Virus record (IMG/VR): IMGVR_UViG_3300033149_007571
Location: 1 to 64,000 of that record
DNA length: 64,000 nt
Direction: 5' to 3' (one strand)
Source: a virus
The notes under the pieces were generated by a model, which was given only the letters and a program-made list of their open reading frames with translations, was not told where the DNA came from and did no database searches. Below are positions 40,082 to 47,950 of this stretch, piece by piece. Position 1 is the first letter of the stretch; each line of letters starts with the position of its first letter. A program made the translations under genes and the position numbers.

Positions 40082-40885
40082 ATGGGAACCATAGCTGATT
40101 TGTCGGAAGTGCTTTTGGAACTCGGATTGTCTGCTTCATGTTCTGATGAGGAAAGGGCGATATCCGATGTTGCGTTGAGGCGGGCTGAAGGTGCCGTCAA
40201 GCGGTTTCTCGGTTATGACCCAGTGTTGAAGAGCAGGACGGAATACTACCCTCGACGAGATTATAATTATGGTAATGCTGTGCATGTATGGGAGGCAACC
40301 TCGTCGGAGGCGTATGTTCGTCGGTTGGCCGAAGGCAGTACGAATGAGTTACAGGTTCAGCATATACCAATTCGGGAAGTACCTGCGATTGAATTGCGAA
40401 TCGATTACGATGGGAGAGGGGGAGCCAACCCAACAGCCTTCAGCGACGCTAATACATTGAAAGTGGAGGGAACAGACTTTTGGCCCAGTTACGACAAGCA
40501 CGATAGTAACGGGAATGGTGTGTGTTCTGATGGGATCATTCGTAGTGTTGGGTTATGGCCCACAACTTTTGGTTCAGTTCGGATAATATACACGGCAGGG
40601 TATTCCAATGCCGAACTACACGGGGAAGATAGTATCATTGATGCAAGCCCAATTCTTGAGGCTGTGGTTGAGGAGGCCAAGCGTCGGGCTGAGCAGATAT
40701 TCGTGAGGAAGAAATCGACCATCGGTTTCGTTGCTGGGTTGAAGAGTACAGAGAGGCTTGGTGATTATAGTTATTCGATAGACACAGCATTAGCATCCAA
40801 ATTGTATGGAAACGTGAAAGACCTGACTGACCAATCGAAGATGATGCTTGAGGAATTTGTCAATAGGGGATGGGCATTTTCATGA
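40082..40885 (+). CDS. Head-tail connector (gp6-like)
   Basis: A 267-residue protein. The N-terminus (EERAISDVALRRAEGAVKRF LG) and the mid RIDYDGRGGANPTAF, VRIIYTAGYSN and C-terminal helices (VVEEAKRRAEQIFV) fit the HK97 gp6/SPP1 gp15 adaptor fold, with an insert. Typical connectors are about 100 residues, so this is enlarged. ATG 40082 lies four bases after the previous stop. It would bind beneath the portal. Confidence 0.62.
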   Translation: MGTIADLSEVLLELGLSASCSDEERAISDVALRRAEGAVKRFLGYDPVLKSRTEYYPRRDYNYGNAVHVWEATSSEAYVRRLAEGSTNELQVQHIPIREVPAIELRIDYDGRGGANPTAFSDANTLKVEGTDFWPSYDKHDSNGNGVCSDGIIRSVGLWPTTFGSVRIIYTAGYSNAELHGEDSIIDASPILEAVVEEAKRRAEQIFVRKKSTIGFVAGLKSTERLGDYSYSIDTALASKLYGNVKDLTDQSKMMLEEFVNRGWAFS

Positions 40886-41253
40886 GCCTTCTCGATAACT
40901 TGCCGGATCTGTGTACGATCAGCCGTCGCGTGCGAGAGAAGGATGCACTTGGGGGGAGCAAAGATACATCCACTATTGAGCAGACAAATGTTGCTTGTTG
41001 GGAGCAACAGGCTTCTGCCTCTGAGTCGGCTGAATACCAGAAAAGGGGGATGTTGTTGCGGAGTAAAATATACTTTGCATTGAATCCACAAGTAACGAGG
41101 AGGCATCAAATAACCGTAACAAGTCGCGATGGGACAGTGTTGTCAACGACTACAACATGGAACGTTCTGGATTCGCCATCTCCAGACGTGTCTGTGGGTC
41201 GAGGTTTGTTGTGGCGTGTGATGGTTGGTTTCAATTTGGGACAAGATGATTGA
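40882..41253 (+). CDS. Head-closure / stopper-like protein
   Basis: A 123-residue beta protein starting MSLLDNLPDLCTISRRVREK. CTISRRVREKDALGG followed by NVACWEQQASASESAEYQKR and the late VTSRDGTVLS pattern fits the small beta-barrel head-closure family (SPP1 gp16-like). It overlaps the connector gene by four bases; ATG 40870 is an alternative. Order connector then closure supports the call. Confidence 0.6.
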   Translation: MSLLDNLPDLCTISRRVREKDALGGSKDTSTIEQTNVACWEQQASASESAEYQKRGMLLRSKIYFALNPQVTRRHQITVTSRDGTVLSTTTTWNVLDSPSPDVSVGRGLLWRVMVGFNLGQDD

Positions 41254-41291
41254 GTGGACTTGCACTTATTGGAAGAGGATAGGAGGACGAT

Positions 41292-42188
41292 ATGTACGTC
41301 TACCGATCGATGATTAGTATGGTGTTCGTGGTTGGTTTGTTTGTTGTTTGTTCTGTTGGGATTCCGGCTGCCGAGCCCAACCCATCACTCGATGAGACTG
41401 GGACTGCTGTTGACCCTGACGTCCAAGCCTACTTTTCGGAGAGCGATGGCCAGAGGAAAAGCGAAATCGAGATGATAGGAGAGTATTGCAGGGAAAGTTG
41501 TGGTACATGGACGAAGAAGACTAAAAAGTACATTGAAGATTTACAGTCTGCCATAGCCTATCGTCCAAATTTGGAAGCTCGGTTGAATAGTGTTGGTCAT
41601 CTGCTCGAACCGATAAGGATTATCCAACGGATCGATGACGCTTCGGGTCTTGTGGAGGCTCACTTCTATAACGGCATCTGGAATCAGATCCGGGGTACGT
41701 GCGATCCGGTGGTGGTTTATCGTGTGTTGGAAGCACGCACTATACTCTTGAGAAACGTGAACTTCAAATCGCATGCGGACGGAGATGATCTTGATGCAGC
41801 CGATCTGATTTTGAAAGTTGTGGGGACGACAAAGTATTCCACGGCTTTGGGAAGCTCGAAGACAGTATATGTGGTGCAGCCTGTGTCTGACGAAATTGAA
41901 GGTGCTATTGTCAAGGAGTTGACCAAGAGGAAGGAATTGCGGAAGCAAAAGTTAGAACAGGAGCAGAAGAAGCCACCGACCAAAGCTTCCTCATATACGC
42001 TCCGAACGTGGACGGACTCAACGGGTAAGTACACAGTGGAGGCGAAGTTTCGTGGTGTGATTGCTGGTATGGTTCGGTTGGAAAAGGCAGACGGTCAGAA
42101 GATTACTCTTCCAATGGGGAAGCTCAGCAAGGAAGACCAAGAATGGATTCACGATCCTTCAAAACGTAAACCCAATGGGGACGGATAG
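41292..42188 (+). CDS. Secreted protein with C-terminal SHD1-type domain
   Basis: A 298-residue protein. A signal peptide (MISMVFVVGLFVVCSVGIPAA) precedes a helical/alpha-beta region. From about residue 235 to 290 it has RTWTDSTGKYTVEAKF, then GMVRLEKADGQKITLPMGKL and SKEDQEWI, an SHD1-type domain. In bacteria this domain is concentrated in planctomycete secreted proteins, where the form RxWTDxTGxFxVEAxF...LxxxDGxxxxxPLxxLSxxDxxW is frequent. It looks host-derived, acquired by the phage. It may act in the host periplasm or on the virion. Start ATG 41292 follows GGAGGACGAT. Confidence 0.85.
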   Translation: MYVYRSMISMVFVVGLFVVCSVGIPAAEPNPSLDETGTAVDPDVQAYFSESDGQRKSEIEMIGEYCRESCGTWTKKTKKYIEDLQSAIAYRPNLEARLNSVGHLLEPIRIIQRIDDASGLVEAHFYNGIWNQIRGTCDPVVVYRVLEARTILLRNVNFKSHADGDDLDAADLILKVVGTTKYSTALGSSKTVYVVQPVSDEIEGAIVKELTKRKELRKQKLEQEQKKPPTKASSYTLRTWTDSTGKYTVEAKFRGVIAGMVRLEKADGQKITLPMGKLSKEDQEWIHDPSKRKPNGDG

Positions 42189-42192
42189 CGTT

Positions 42193-42516
42193 ATGAGGAT
42201 AATATGTAAGTCAATGGATGCGTTCATTGCCAACTTGCAAAACGCAGAGGTTTTCCAAAAGAAGGTATGGTTGGAACGATCATATCGTTGGGTCCATGAG
42301 CATAAAAGGATGGTAAACATACAGGCGTCGGCTGTGATAATTTTTTCAAATGAAGCAGAAGCATTGTTGCAATTCGGAATGGATTGCGGTGTTGATCTCC
42401 TTGACGGGAGACCTGACGAAAAAGGTACCTTGGCAGCCGATAAAGCAAGCAAGTTGTTATCAGATTATTGCCTCGAGAATAACCTGACGATTTGTCCTGG
42501 ATTTGTGGAGGTATAG
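42193..42516 (+). CDS. Hypothetical protein
   Basis: A 107-residue protein; ATG 42193 lies just after the SHD1 protein stop (AGCGTTATG). Helical with VWLERSYRWVHEHKRMVNIQ and DCGVDLLDGRPDEKGTLAAD. No family recognised. Coupled to the SprT-like gene that follows by four bases. Confidence 0.6.
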   Translation: MRIICKSMDAFIANLQNAEVFQKKVWLERSYRWVHEHKRMVNIQASAVIIFSNEAEALLQFGMDCGVDLLDGRPDEKGTLAADKASKLLSDYCLENNLTICPGFVEV

Positions 42517-42520
42517 AGGA

Positions 42521-42823
42521 TTGAATCTTCATGATGCAAAGTACAAAATAAATGGTCGGTTTTGGAAGCTCCGCTTCGTTCGGTTAAGAGGGAAAAGCAG
42601 CGGATGGTGCTATGGACCGGAAGCCGAGAACCCTTGCCGAATTTTGATCCATCGCGGTCGCAAAGGCCGACGAAGCGCCAAGCGTTTGATGGGGGATTTG
42701 ATTCATGAGGTATTACATGCTGCGTGTCCCCAGTTGTCTCATGATGCTGTGGAGGAGGTCGATGAGGTGCTGAGTCGGATATTGTGGGATCAGGGGTTTC
42801 GCTATCCTACCGATAGAGTGTGA
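42521..42823 (+). CDS. SprT-like metallopeptidase (HExxH)
   Basis: A 100-residue protein starting at TTG 42521, nine bases after GGAGG; upstream in-frame TTG 42503 is possible. It carries DLIHEVLHAACPQLSHDAVEE, an HExxH zinc site with a His ligand-like residue downstream, the arrangement of very small phage SprT-like proteins. Substrate unknown. Second of at least three HExxH proteins in the window. Confidence 0.65.
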   Translation: MNLHDAKYKINGRFWKLRFVRLRGKSSGWCYGPEAENPCRILIHRGRKGRRSAKRLMGDLIHEVLHAACPQLSHDAVEEVDEVLSRILWDQGFRYPTDRV

Positions 42824-42832
42824 GGAATAAAA

Positions 42833-43339
42833 ATGGTGCATCCAAGCGTAAGTGATGAGGAGTTGATCAAGACATTGAGAGAGTACGAGAAGTGTGGTAA
42901 TAGTGCAACAAAAGCGGCCATTCGTCTTGGGATTGACCGAACTACTGTAGGCCGTCGGTTGCGTTTGGCAAGGGAGAGGAAATTGGTGAAGGGGTCTGAG
43001 AAGAACCTTTTTAAGAGAACGAGAAGGATCAAAGCCAAACAGCAGAAGAAAACGGTCGTCTCACTAGATGACTTTCGTTCACAGTTCGATAGTTATACAA
43101 GGACAAGAGAAGCTATTCAGCGAGGTTTGGAGCAACTCGAAGAAAATTCTGTCGTTCGGGACACGGACTTCCGCCAGGAGTTCTGTGGTTTGGCTCCAGC
43201 AAACGGATGGAGACAAGTTGCCGAGGAAGAACAATTCCGTAAGTATCAATTCCTTTGCGGGGGCAAAATTTGGTGGGGTACACCCAACACAGTGAAGAAA
43301 GCGATCAATATGGTATCGAAGGCAAAGGAGTTGATATGA
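42833..43339 (+). CDS. HTH DNA-binding protein
   Basis: A 168-residue protein with an N-terminal HTH (NSATKAAIRLGIDRTTVGRR) and a helical middle; the C-terminus has GWRQVAEEEQFRKYQFLCGG. Such HTH proteins in phages often pair with a calcineurin-like phosphoesterase, as here at 44253. Possibly a terminase-like small subunit or a transcription regulator. Overlaps the HD gene by four bases. Confidence 0.65.
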   Translation: MVHPSVSDEELIKTLREYEKCGNSATKAAIRLGIDRTTVGRRLRLARERKLVKGSEKNLFKRTRRIKAKQQKKTVVSLDDFRSQFDSYTRTREAIQRGLEQLEENSVVRDTDFRQEFCGLAPANGWRQVAEEEQFRKYQFLCGGKIWWGTPNTVKKAINMVSKAKELI

Positions 43340-43938
43340 AGTTCATTGGGGAGCATCCTCATGGTCCAACTGTTATTAACACTTACACGGGGAAGTGGAT
43401 GGATATCGCTCATCCGAAAGCAGAGTCCATTGACTTTCGCGACATTGCCCACGCTTTGTCGAACATCTGTCGGTTCGTTGGCCATACAAGTCGTTTCTAC
43501 AGTGTAGCGGAGCATTCGATTCATTGCCACGATGTTGCTGTGAGTCTTGTGGGCTGCCGATGTCCGGTCACGGCTGCCGTGTTGTTGCATGATGCTGCCG
43601 AAGCCTATATGCACGATTTGTGTCGAGCTGTCAAATACCAGAAGGAGATGGTTGGTTATCGTGTCCAACTTGATGCTTTGCAAGAGTTGATCGAGCGAAC
43701 AGCATCAGAGGATATTGCCAACGCAAAGATAGCCCATAGATCATTTATCAAATTCGTCGATAATGGTTTGTTGGAATTGGAAGCCTCGCGATTGTTTTCT
43801 CGAACCAAAGGGGCTAGTTGGAATTGGAACGGGCAGCTTCCTGCCAAAGTTTCATGGCTGTCTTGGTGGTGGTATAACTTGCCGGGCAATGCAGAGAGGG
43901 GGTTTTTAGCGCGGTTGCGTACATATGGAATCATTTGA
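43336..43938 (+). CDS. HD-domain phosphohydrolase (YfbR-like)
   Basis: A 200-residue protein. The HD signature is H...HD...D: IAHALSNICRFVGHTSRFYS, VAEHSIHCHDVAV, then AVLLHDAAEAYMHDLCRAVK. This matches phage/bacterial 5'-nucleotidase or dNTPase-like HD enzymes. It likely adjusts nucleotide pools for replication. ATG 43336 follows AAAGGAGTTGAT and overlaps the HTH gene stop. Confidence 0.85.
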   Translation: MKFIGEHPHGPTVINTYTGKWMDIAHPKAESIDFRDIAHALSNICRFVGHTSRFYSVAEHSIHCHDVAVSLVGCRCPVTAAVLLHDAAEAYMHDLCRAVKYQKEMVGYRVQLDALQELIERTASEDIANAKIAHRSFIKFVDNGLLELEASRLFSRTKGASWNWNGQLPAKVSWLSWWWYNLPGNAERGFLARLRTYGII

Positions 43939-43951
43939 TGGAGAAGGTGCA

Positions 43952-44311
43952 ATGAAGAGCGCAGAGGAACATTATTGGGAAGCCCACGAAGAGATTAAGG
44001 CTTTGCACAAGAAGAAGGGGGCTGACTATGGAACGCAAAATGATCCATTCAATAATTTGCGAGCGGCGGAAACGTTTGGGATTCCTAGCTACATTGGTGT
44101 AATGCTTCGGATGGAAGACAAGATGAGTCGTTTGAGGGCATTCGTTCGTAATGGAAGTTTGAAGAATGAATCTGTTGAGGACACCTTGTTAGATTTAGCT
44201 AACTATTCGATATTGGCGTTGGCGTTGTATCGAGAGAGTGTGGAGGTAGAGCATGACCAAAACACAGAAGGAGGAGGCGCAAGTGAGGCGAAAGCCAGGG
44301 ACGTCCCTTAG
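43952..44311 (+). CDS. MazG/DUF1599-like nucleotide-associated protein
   Basis: A 119-residue all-helical protein. The pattern HKKKGADYGTQNDPFNNL, FGIPSYIGVMLRMEDKMSRL, ESVEDTLLDLANYSILALAL is that of the DUF1599/nucleotide-modification-associated family related to MazG/dUTPase. It would hydrolyse or bind nucleotides, working with the HD enzyme. ATG 43952 follows GGAGAAGGTGCA; it overlaps the HD gene at the upstream ATG only. Confidence 0.8.
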   Translation: MKSAEEHYWEAHEEIKALHKKKGADYGTQNDPFNNLRAAETFGIPSYIGVMLRMEDKMSRLRAFVRNGSLKNESVEDTLLDLANYSILALALYRESVEVEHDQNTEGGGASEAKARDVP

Positions 44312-45377
44312 CGACCTCAAATCGCAGTATGATCCAGCGGAAGAGGTCAAGCATCTTCGGGGAGAGATTGCCAAGCTGGAGAGAGATCACGAAGCATACA
44401 CGAAAGAGCATGGGCGTCTGTCCATCTTGTTCGATGATTTGCGTCGTTCTATCGAAGAACTAGATCCTCCTGAGATTGACTACAAACCTCCGAAACGTAG
44501 TACGGTAACATCTCCCGTCGTTCATGTTTCACACATGACTGATTGGCATTTGGGGGCGATTCAGAACCCAGAGGAAGTCGAGGGGTTCCGCGAGTTCAAT
44601 CCTGAAGTGCTCGAGTTGGAGATGGTGAATTGTGAATTGAGTCAGTTACAGTGGTGTGAGCTACATCGGAAAAATTACACAATCAACGAACGGAGGAATA
44701 TCGTTACGGGAGATCTAATCAGCGGAGGCATCCACGACGAGTTGTTATGGACGAATGCGTATCCCGAACCTGTTCAGGCAGTCCGAGCGGGGGAATTGTT
44801 AGCAAAACTGGTGGCTATGCAATCTCCTCACTACCAGAAGGTGATTGTCGATTTCATTACCGAGGATAACCATGCTCGGCTAACGAAGAAACCGCAGGCG
44901 ACCGAGGCTGGTTTGAACACTTGGAATTATGTTATTGGGTTCTATGCAAAGGAACGTCTGAAGTCATTTGGTAATGTGGAGTTTAATATCTATCCACAAC
45001 TGCAGAAGGTCATCAAAGTAGCAAACCGGCAGTACCTTATCACGCATGGACATCATGTTCGGGGTTGGGCTGGCTTTCCATATTATGGGATCGAGAGGAA
45101 AGCCGGTCGTGAGGCAATGCGTCGCATGAGACGAGTCGTGGAATCTCAGTATGATGTAGAAAAGGCAATCGGGTCACTCTTCCATAAGATTATTATGGGT
45201 CATTGGCACGCCCCTCTTGCTCATCCGTGGTATTGGATTGGAGGATCAGCCAGTGGTACGACAGCATATGATCACAAGGAAGGCAGAGAGGCACAACCTA
45301 TACAATGTGCTTGGATGGTGCATCCAAAGTGGGGTGAGTTTGATCGAACCGAGTGGCTTCTGACGTCGAAAAAGTAG
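44253..45377 (+). CDS. Calcineurin-like metallophosphoesterase
   Basis: A 374-residue protein. A coiled-coil N-terminus (LRGEIAKLERDHEAYTKEHG) precedes phosphoesterase blocks: SHMTDWHLGAI, VTGDLISGGIHDE, FITEDNHARLTKKP, ITHGHHVRGWAG and MGHWHAPLAHPW. The metal ligands look complete, though GNHD is replaced by EDNH. It may act on DNA ends or nucleotides. ATG 44253 follows GTGGAGGTAGAGC; it overlaps the previous gene by 59 bases, an unusually long overlap for this genome. Confidence 0.85.
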   Translation: MTKTQKEEAQVRRKPGTSLSDLKSQYDPAEEVKHLRGEIAKLERDHEAYTKEHGRLSILFDDLRRSIEELDPPEIDYKPPKRSTVTSPVVHVSHMTDWHLGAIQNPEEVEGFREFNPEVLELEMVNCELSQLQWCELHRKNYTINERRNIVTGDLISGGIHDELLWTNAYPEPVQAVRAGELLAKLVAMQSPHYQKVIVDFITEDNHARLTKKPQATEAGLNTWNYVIGFYAKERLKSFGNVEFNIYPQLQKVIKVANRQYLITHGHHVRGWAGFPYYGIERKAGREAMRRMRRVVESQYDVEKAIGSLFHKIIMGHWHAPLAHPWYWIGGSASGTTAYDHKEGREAQPIQCAWMVHPKWGEFDRTEWLLTSKK

Positions 45378-45459
45378 ATGGCAAATGAAGATCGTTTTGG
45401 GTGGATTCCTATCTGGGAATCTTATACAATGTCCATTATGAGTAGAGAGGAGAACCGAG

Positions 45460-45879
45460 ATGGGTAGACAGATGTTATCAGAACGGGAAGCCGTAAACGA
45501 CGTGCGGGTGGCTATTAATGAGGTTCTTGGAGGAAGGTGGATGATTGCGGTGTGGAAGGTTGATGATTCGATCAAGTCAAACGAGCCACCGAAGTTGTCA
45601 TTGGTAAGGAGGACTTGTTGGAAGATGCCGATGGATTTATTTGATGTTGCTGTGGGTCAATTGGCTAGGAGCATTGCAGAGGAAACCCTTCACAATTCCC
45701 AATTTGATAATCCCCTTCCTCCTGCTCCTCTGCAGATTGCGGACTTTTTGAAGGAGGATGAGGATGAAGCCAGTGAGAAGTTACGATATGAAACGGGTCC
45801 GCTCCGAGGGGGTTCGGCAGATAAGCAGAGTATGGACAGTGCGTTTCGGGAGAGAGCCAGATTGGACGAGAAATTATGA
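45460..45879 (+). CDS. Hypothetical protein upstream of portal
   Basis: A 139-residue protein from ATG 45460, with AGAGGAGAACCGAG before it. Mixed beta (RWMIAVWKVDDSIKS) then helical; the C-terminus is charged. It may be a scaffold or packaging helper. No family recognised. Overlaps the coiled-coil gene by four bases. Confidence 0.65.
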   Translation: MGRQMLSEREAVNDVRVAINEVLGGRWMIAVWKVDDSIKSNEPPKLSLVRRTCWKMPMDLFDVAVGQLARSIAEETLHNSQFDNPLPPAPLQIADFLKEDEDEASEKLRYETGPLRGGSADKQSMDSAFRERARLDEKL

Positions 45880-46271
45880 TTGCAACGATCTGTCGATTGC
45901 TGAATCCTCGCTCGAAGGCGGTGCAAATGGCTGACCGAGCATCTGCCCGGTTGGTTGAAGCTCGCAAGCGTTTACAACATGATCTGAATCAGATCCGGAG
46001 GGTAGAAAAGAAAGCATCAGCGATTTTAGAAAGAATCTTGAGTATTGCCGAAACCTTGAGCGAGGATGTTGATTTGAGCCAACGACGGTTAGCTCAAGCG
46101 GAGAAGGCTCTTGAGGCGCTTCGTTCCGAACATGATGTTGATGCCGACGTTGTGATTCCTGCTCTTCAATCTCGGTTTCGTGAAATCCAGGCAACCAGTG
46201 AAGCCAAAATTGCTGAGTCAAACTATAGGCGAGCAGCAGCCACACCAAAAACTGTTGAGCGAGATATCTGA
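45876..46271 (+). CDS. Coiled-coil protein before portal
   Basis: A 131-residue almost entirely helical protein (ASARLVEARKRLQHDLNQIR, then LAQAEKALEALRSEHDVD). It could be a scaffold-like or portal-associated factor. Its stop overlaps the portal start (TGATG). Confidence 0.65.
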   Translation: MIATICRLLNPRSKAVQMADRASARLVEARKRLQHDLNQIRRVEKKASAILERILSIAETLSEDVDLSQRRLAQAEKALEALRSEHDVDADVVIPALQSRFREIQATSEAKIAESNYRRAAATPKTVERDI

Positions 46272-47950
46272 TGTCACAGGCACTAATGAAGGCTATCAGA
46301 CGGAGTGAGATGGTAGCTAGAGAAGCGTTCGAGTCTGCCGTGCGTCGCAAGGCGGTTGGTGGGTTGGATTTTATATCCACCGGTTCGATTGGTGGGTTCA
46401 GTGATTGGCGAAAGCAGCAGGTATACTCCGAGCGTTATAATTTGATGCGGGGTTGGGTGTATGCTGCTATCAATATTCTGGCGTCTGAAGCTGCTGGTCA
46501 ATCTCCGATGGTGGCAAAGTTGAAAGGGGTTTCTACTAATAAACCCCAAGGGAAAAAAGCCTACTTCCATCGTCGGATGACGAAGACTGCCCGAGCGAAG
46601 ACTGCAAGCGTCGAGTATGAGGTTTTGGAAGATCATTGGATCAAGGATCTTCTCGATCAACCAAATCCAGTACAGAACAAGTGGCAATTCGTTTATTCCT
46701 TTGTGGCCAACTTGTGTTTGACAGGTTGGTCGTATGTGGTGATTGGAAAGCACAAGAAGAAATTGGAGATGTACTGTCTGCCGACGACTTGGTGTAAACC
46801 CATTCATGATCCTGTTCCGTTTGCTATGCTGAAAGTGAAGAATCCGAGAAAAGTGGGAACGGAACCAGCTATTTTGAAACGTGAACAATTTGGGTTTGCT
46901 CATTTGCCTAATCCGTCCGATCCGTTGAGTGCATTGGCTCCTGCTGCGGCTCAGATAATGGCCATTCGGATTGATGATCACATTCAAACAAGTCAGGAAG
47001 CATTCTTTCGCAATGGCATCTTTCCATCGGTGATTATTACAGTTGGCAAATCTCCATATGTAGATTCCGAAGGCCGACCTGTGTTGACGGGATCTCAACG
47101 ACGTCAAATCTTTAGTGCGGTGAAGAAAGTTTGGGGTGGCGTTGCCAACTATGGCAATCCTGCTATTGTTGACGGGTTGATTGAAAAGATCGATCGCTTG
47201 TCAGCAACACAAAACGAGATGGGTTGGCAACGATCCGAGGACAAGGTGAGAACTCGGATACTCTCGGCATTTGGTATCCATCCTTACATTCTTGGGGAAT
47301 CTGTTTCTGTTGGTGGTTATGCTCAAGTAGCAAACATCGAAAAGCGCTTTTACAAGCGGGTGAATACCCTGCTCGATATGCTCTCTGTGTTGTTGACGAA
47401 TTTATTGGGTGGTTTGGATAAGAAGGAGCGGTTGCTGATTTGGTATGAGGAGTGTGAAGTGTCTGATCCTCAACTTCGTCAGCAATTGCTCATAACGATG
47501 CGCAAGAACAATGACATTACCCAAAACGAGATGAGGGCCGAGGTGGGTTTCCCTCCCGACGAGGATGACAACGAGGCTGAAATCCCGCCCGTGATGTTGC
47601 AGGGAATTAGCACGATACTGGGATTATTAGGCAGCGGTCGGGTCCAGAAGGAGCAGGCTGTTGCTTTGCTTGAAGGATTAGGTCTGTCGAAAGACAGAGC
47701 CGAGGGTATTGCGGGTGTTGGTTTGGCTGAGCCTAAACCTTCAGCTCCACCTAAGCCCCCTCTGAAACCGCCGCAAGGCAGTGAGGAGGGCGAGTCATCT
47801 GAGGAAGGAGGGGAGGGAGAAGAAGGCAAAATTGAAGAAGCAATGGAAGAGTTGAAGCGAGCCAATGGACTATTGGAGAAGGTTATGTCTCCCGATTTGA
47901 TAGCTGAAGAGATTCTGGAGAGCATAGGACACGAGTGTTTGGAAGAATAA
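46271..47950 (+). CDS. Portal protein (HK97/SPP1 family)
   Basis: A 559-residue protein. Family blocks: LMRGWVYAAINILASEAAGQ, LLDQPNPVQNKWQFVYSFVA, NLCLTGWSYVVIGKHKKKLE, FGFAHLPNPSDPLSALAPAA, and AFFRNGIFPSVIITVG, then the C-terminal LSAFGIHPYILGESVSVGGY. A Glu-rich tail (GEEGESSEEGGEGEEGK) may contact the motor. It forms the dodecameric ring for DNA entry. Directly followed by the MuF-type gene with no gap. Confidence 0.92.
   Translation: MSQALMKAIRRSEMVAREAFESAVRRKAVGGLDFISTGSIGGFSDWRKQQVYSERYNLMRGWVYAAINILASEAAGQSPMVAKLKGVSTNKPQGKKAYFHRRMTKTARAKTASVEYEVLEDHWIKDLLDQPNPVQNKWQFVYSFVANLCLTGWSYVVIGKHKKKLEMYCLPTTWCKPIHDPVPFAMLKVKNPRKVGTEPAILKREQFGFAHLPNPSDPLSALAPAAAQIMAIRIDDHIQTSQEAFFRNGIFPSVIITVGKSPYVDSEGRPVLTGSQRRQIFSAVKKVWGGVANYGNPAIVDGLIEKIDRLSATQNEMGWQRSEDKVRTRILSAFGIHPYILGESVSVGGYAQVANIEKRFYKRVNTLLDMLSVLLTNLLGGLDKKERLLIWYEECEVSDPQLRQQLLITMRKNNDITQNEMRAEVGFPPDEDDNEAEIPPVMLQGISTILGLLGSGRVQKEQAVALLEGLGLSKDRAEGIAGVGLAEPKPSAPPKPPLKPPQGSEEGESSEEGGEGEEGKIEEAMEELKRANGLLEKVMSPDLIAEEILESIGHECLEE

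Noticed and set aside
45378-45467. 29-codon frame starting right after the phosphoesterase stop
   Set aside because: No ribosome site, contains the next gene's Shine-Dalgarno, and no recognisable feature; probably leader sequence.
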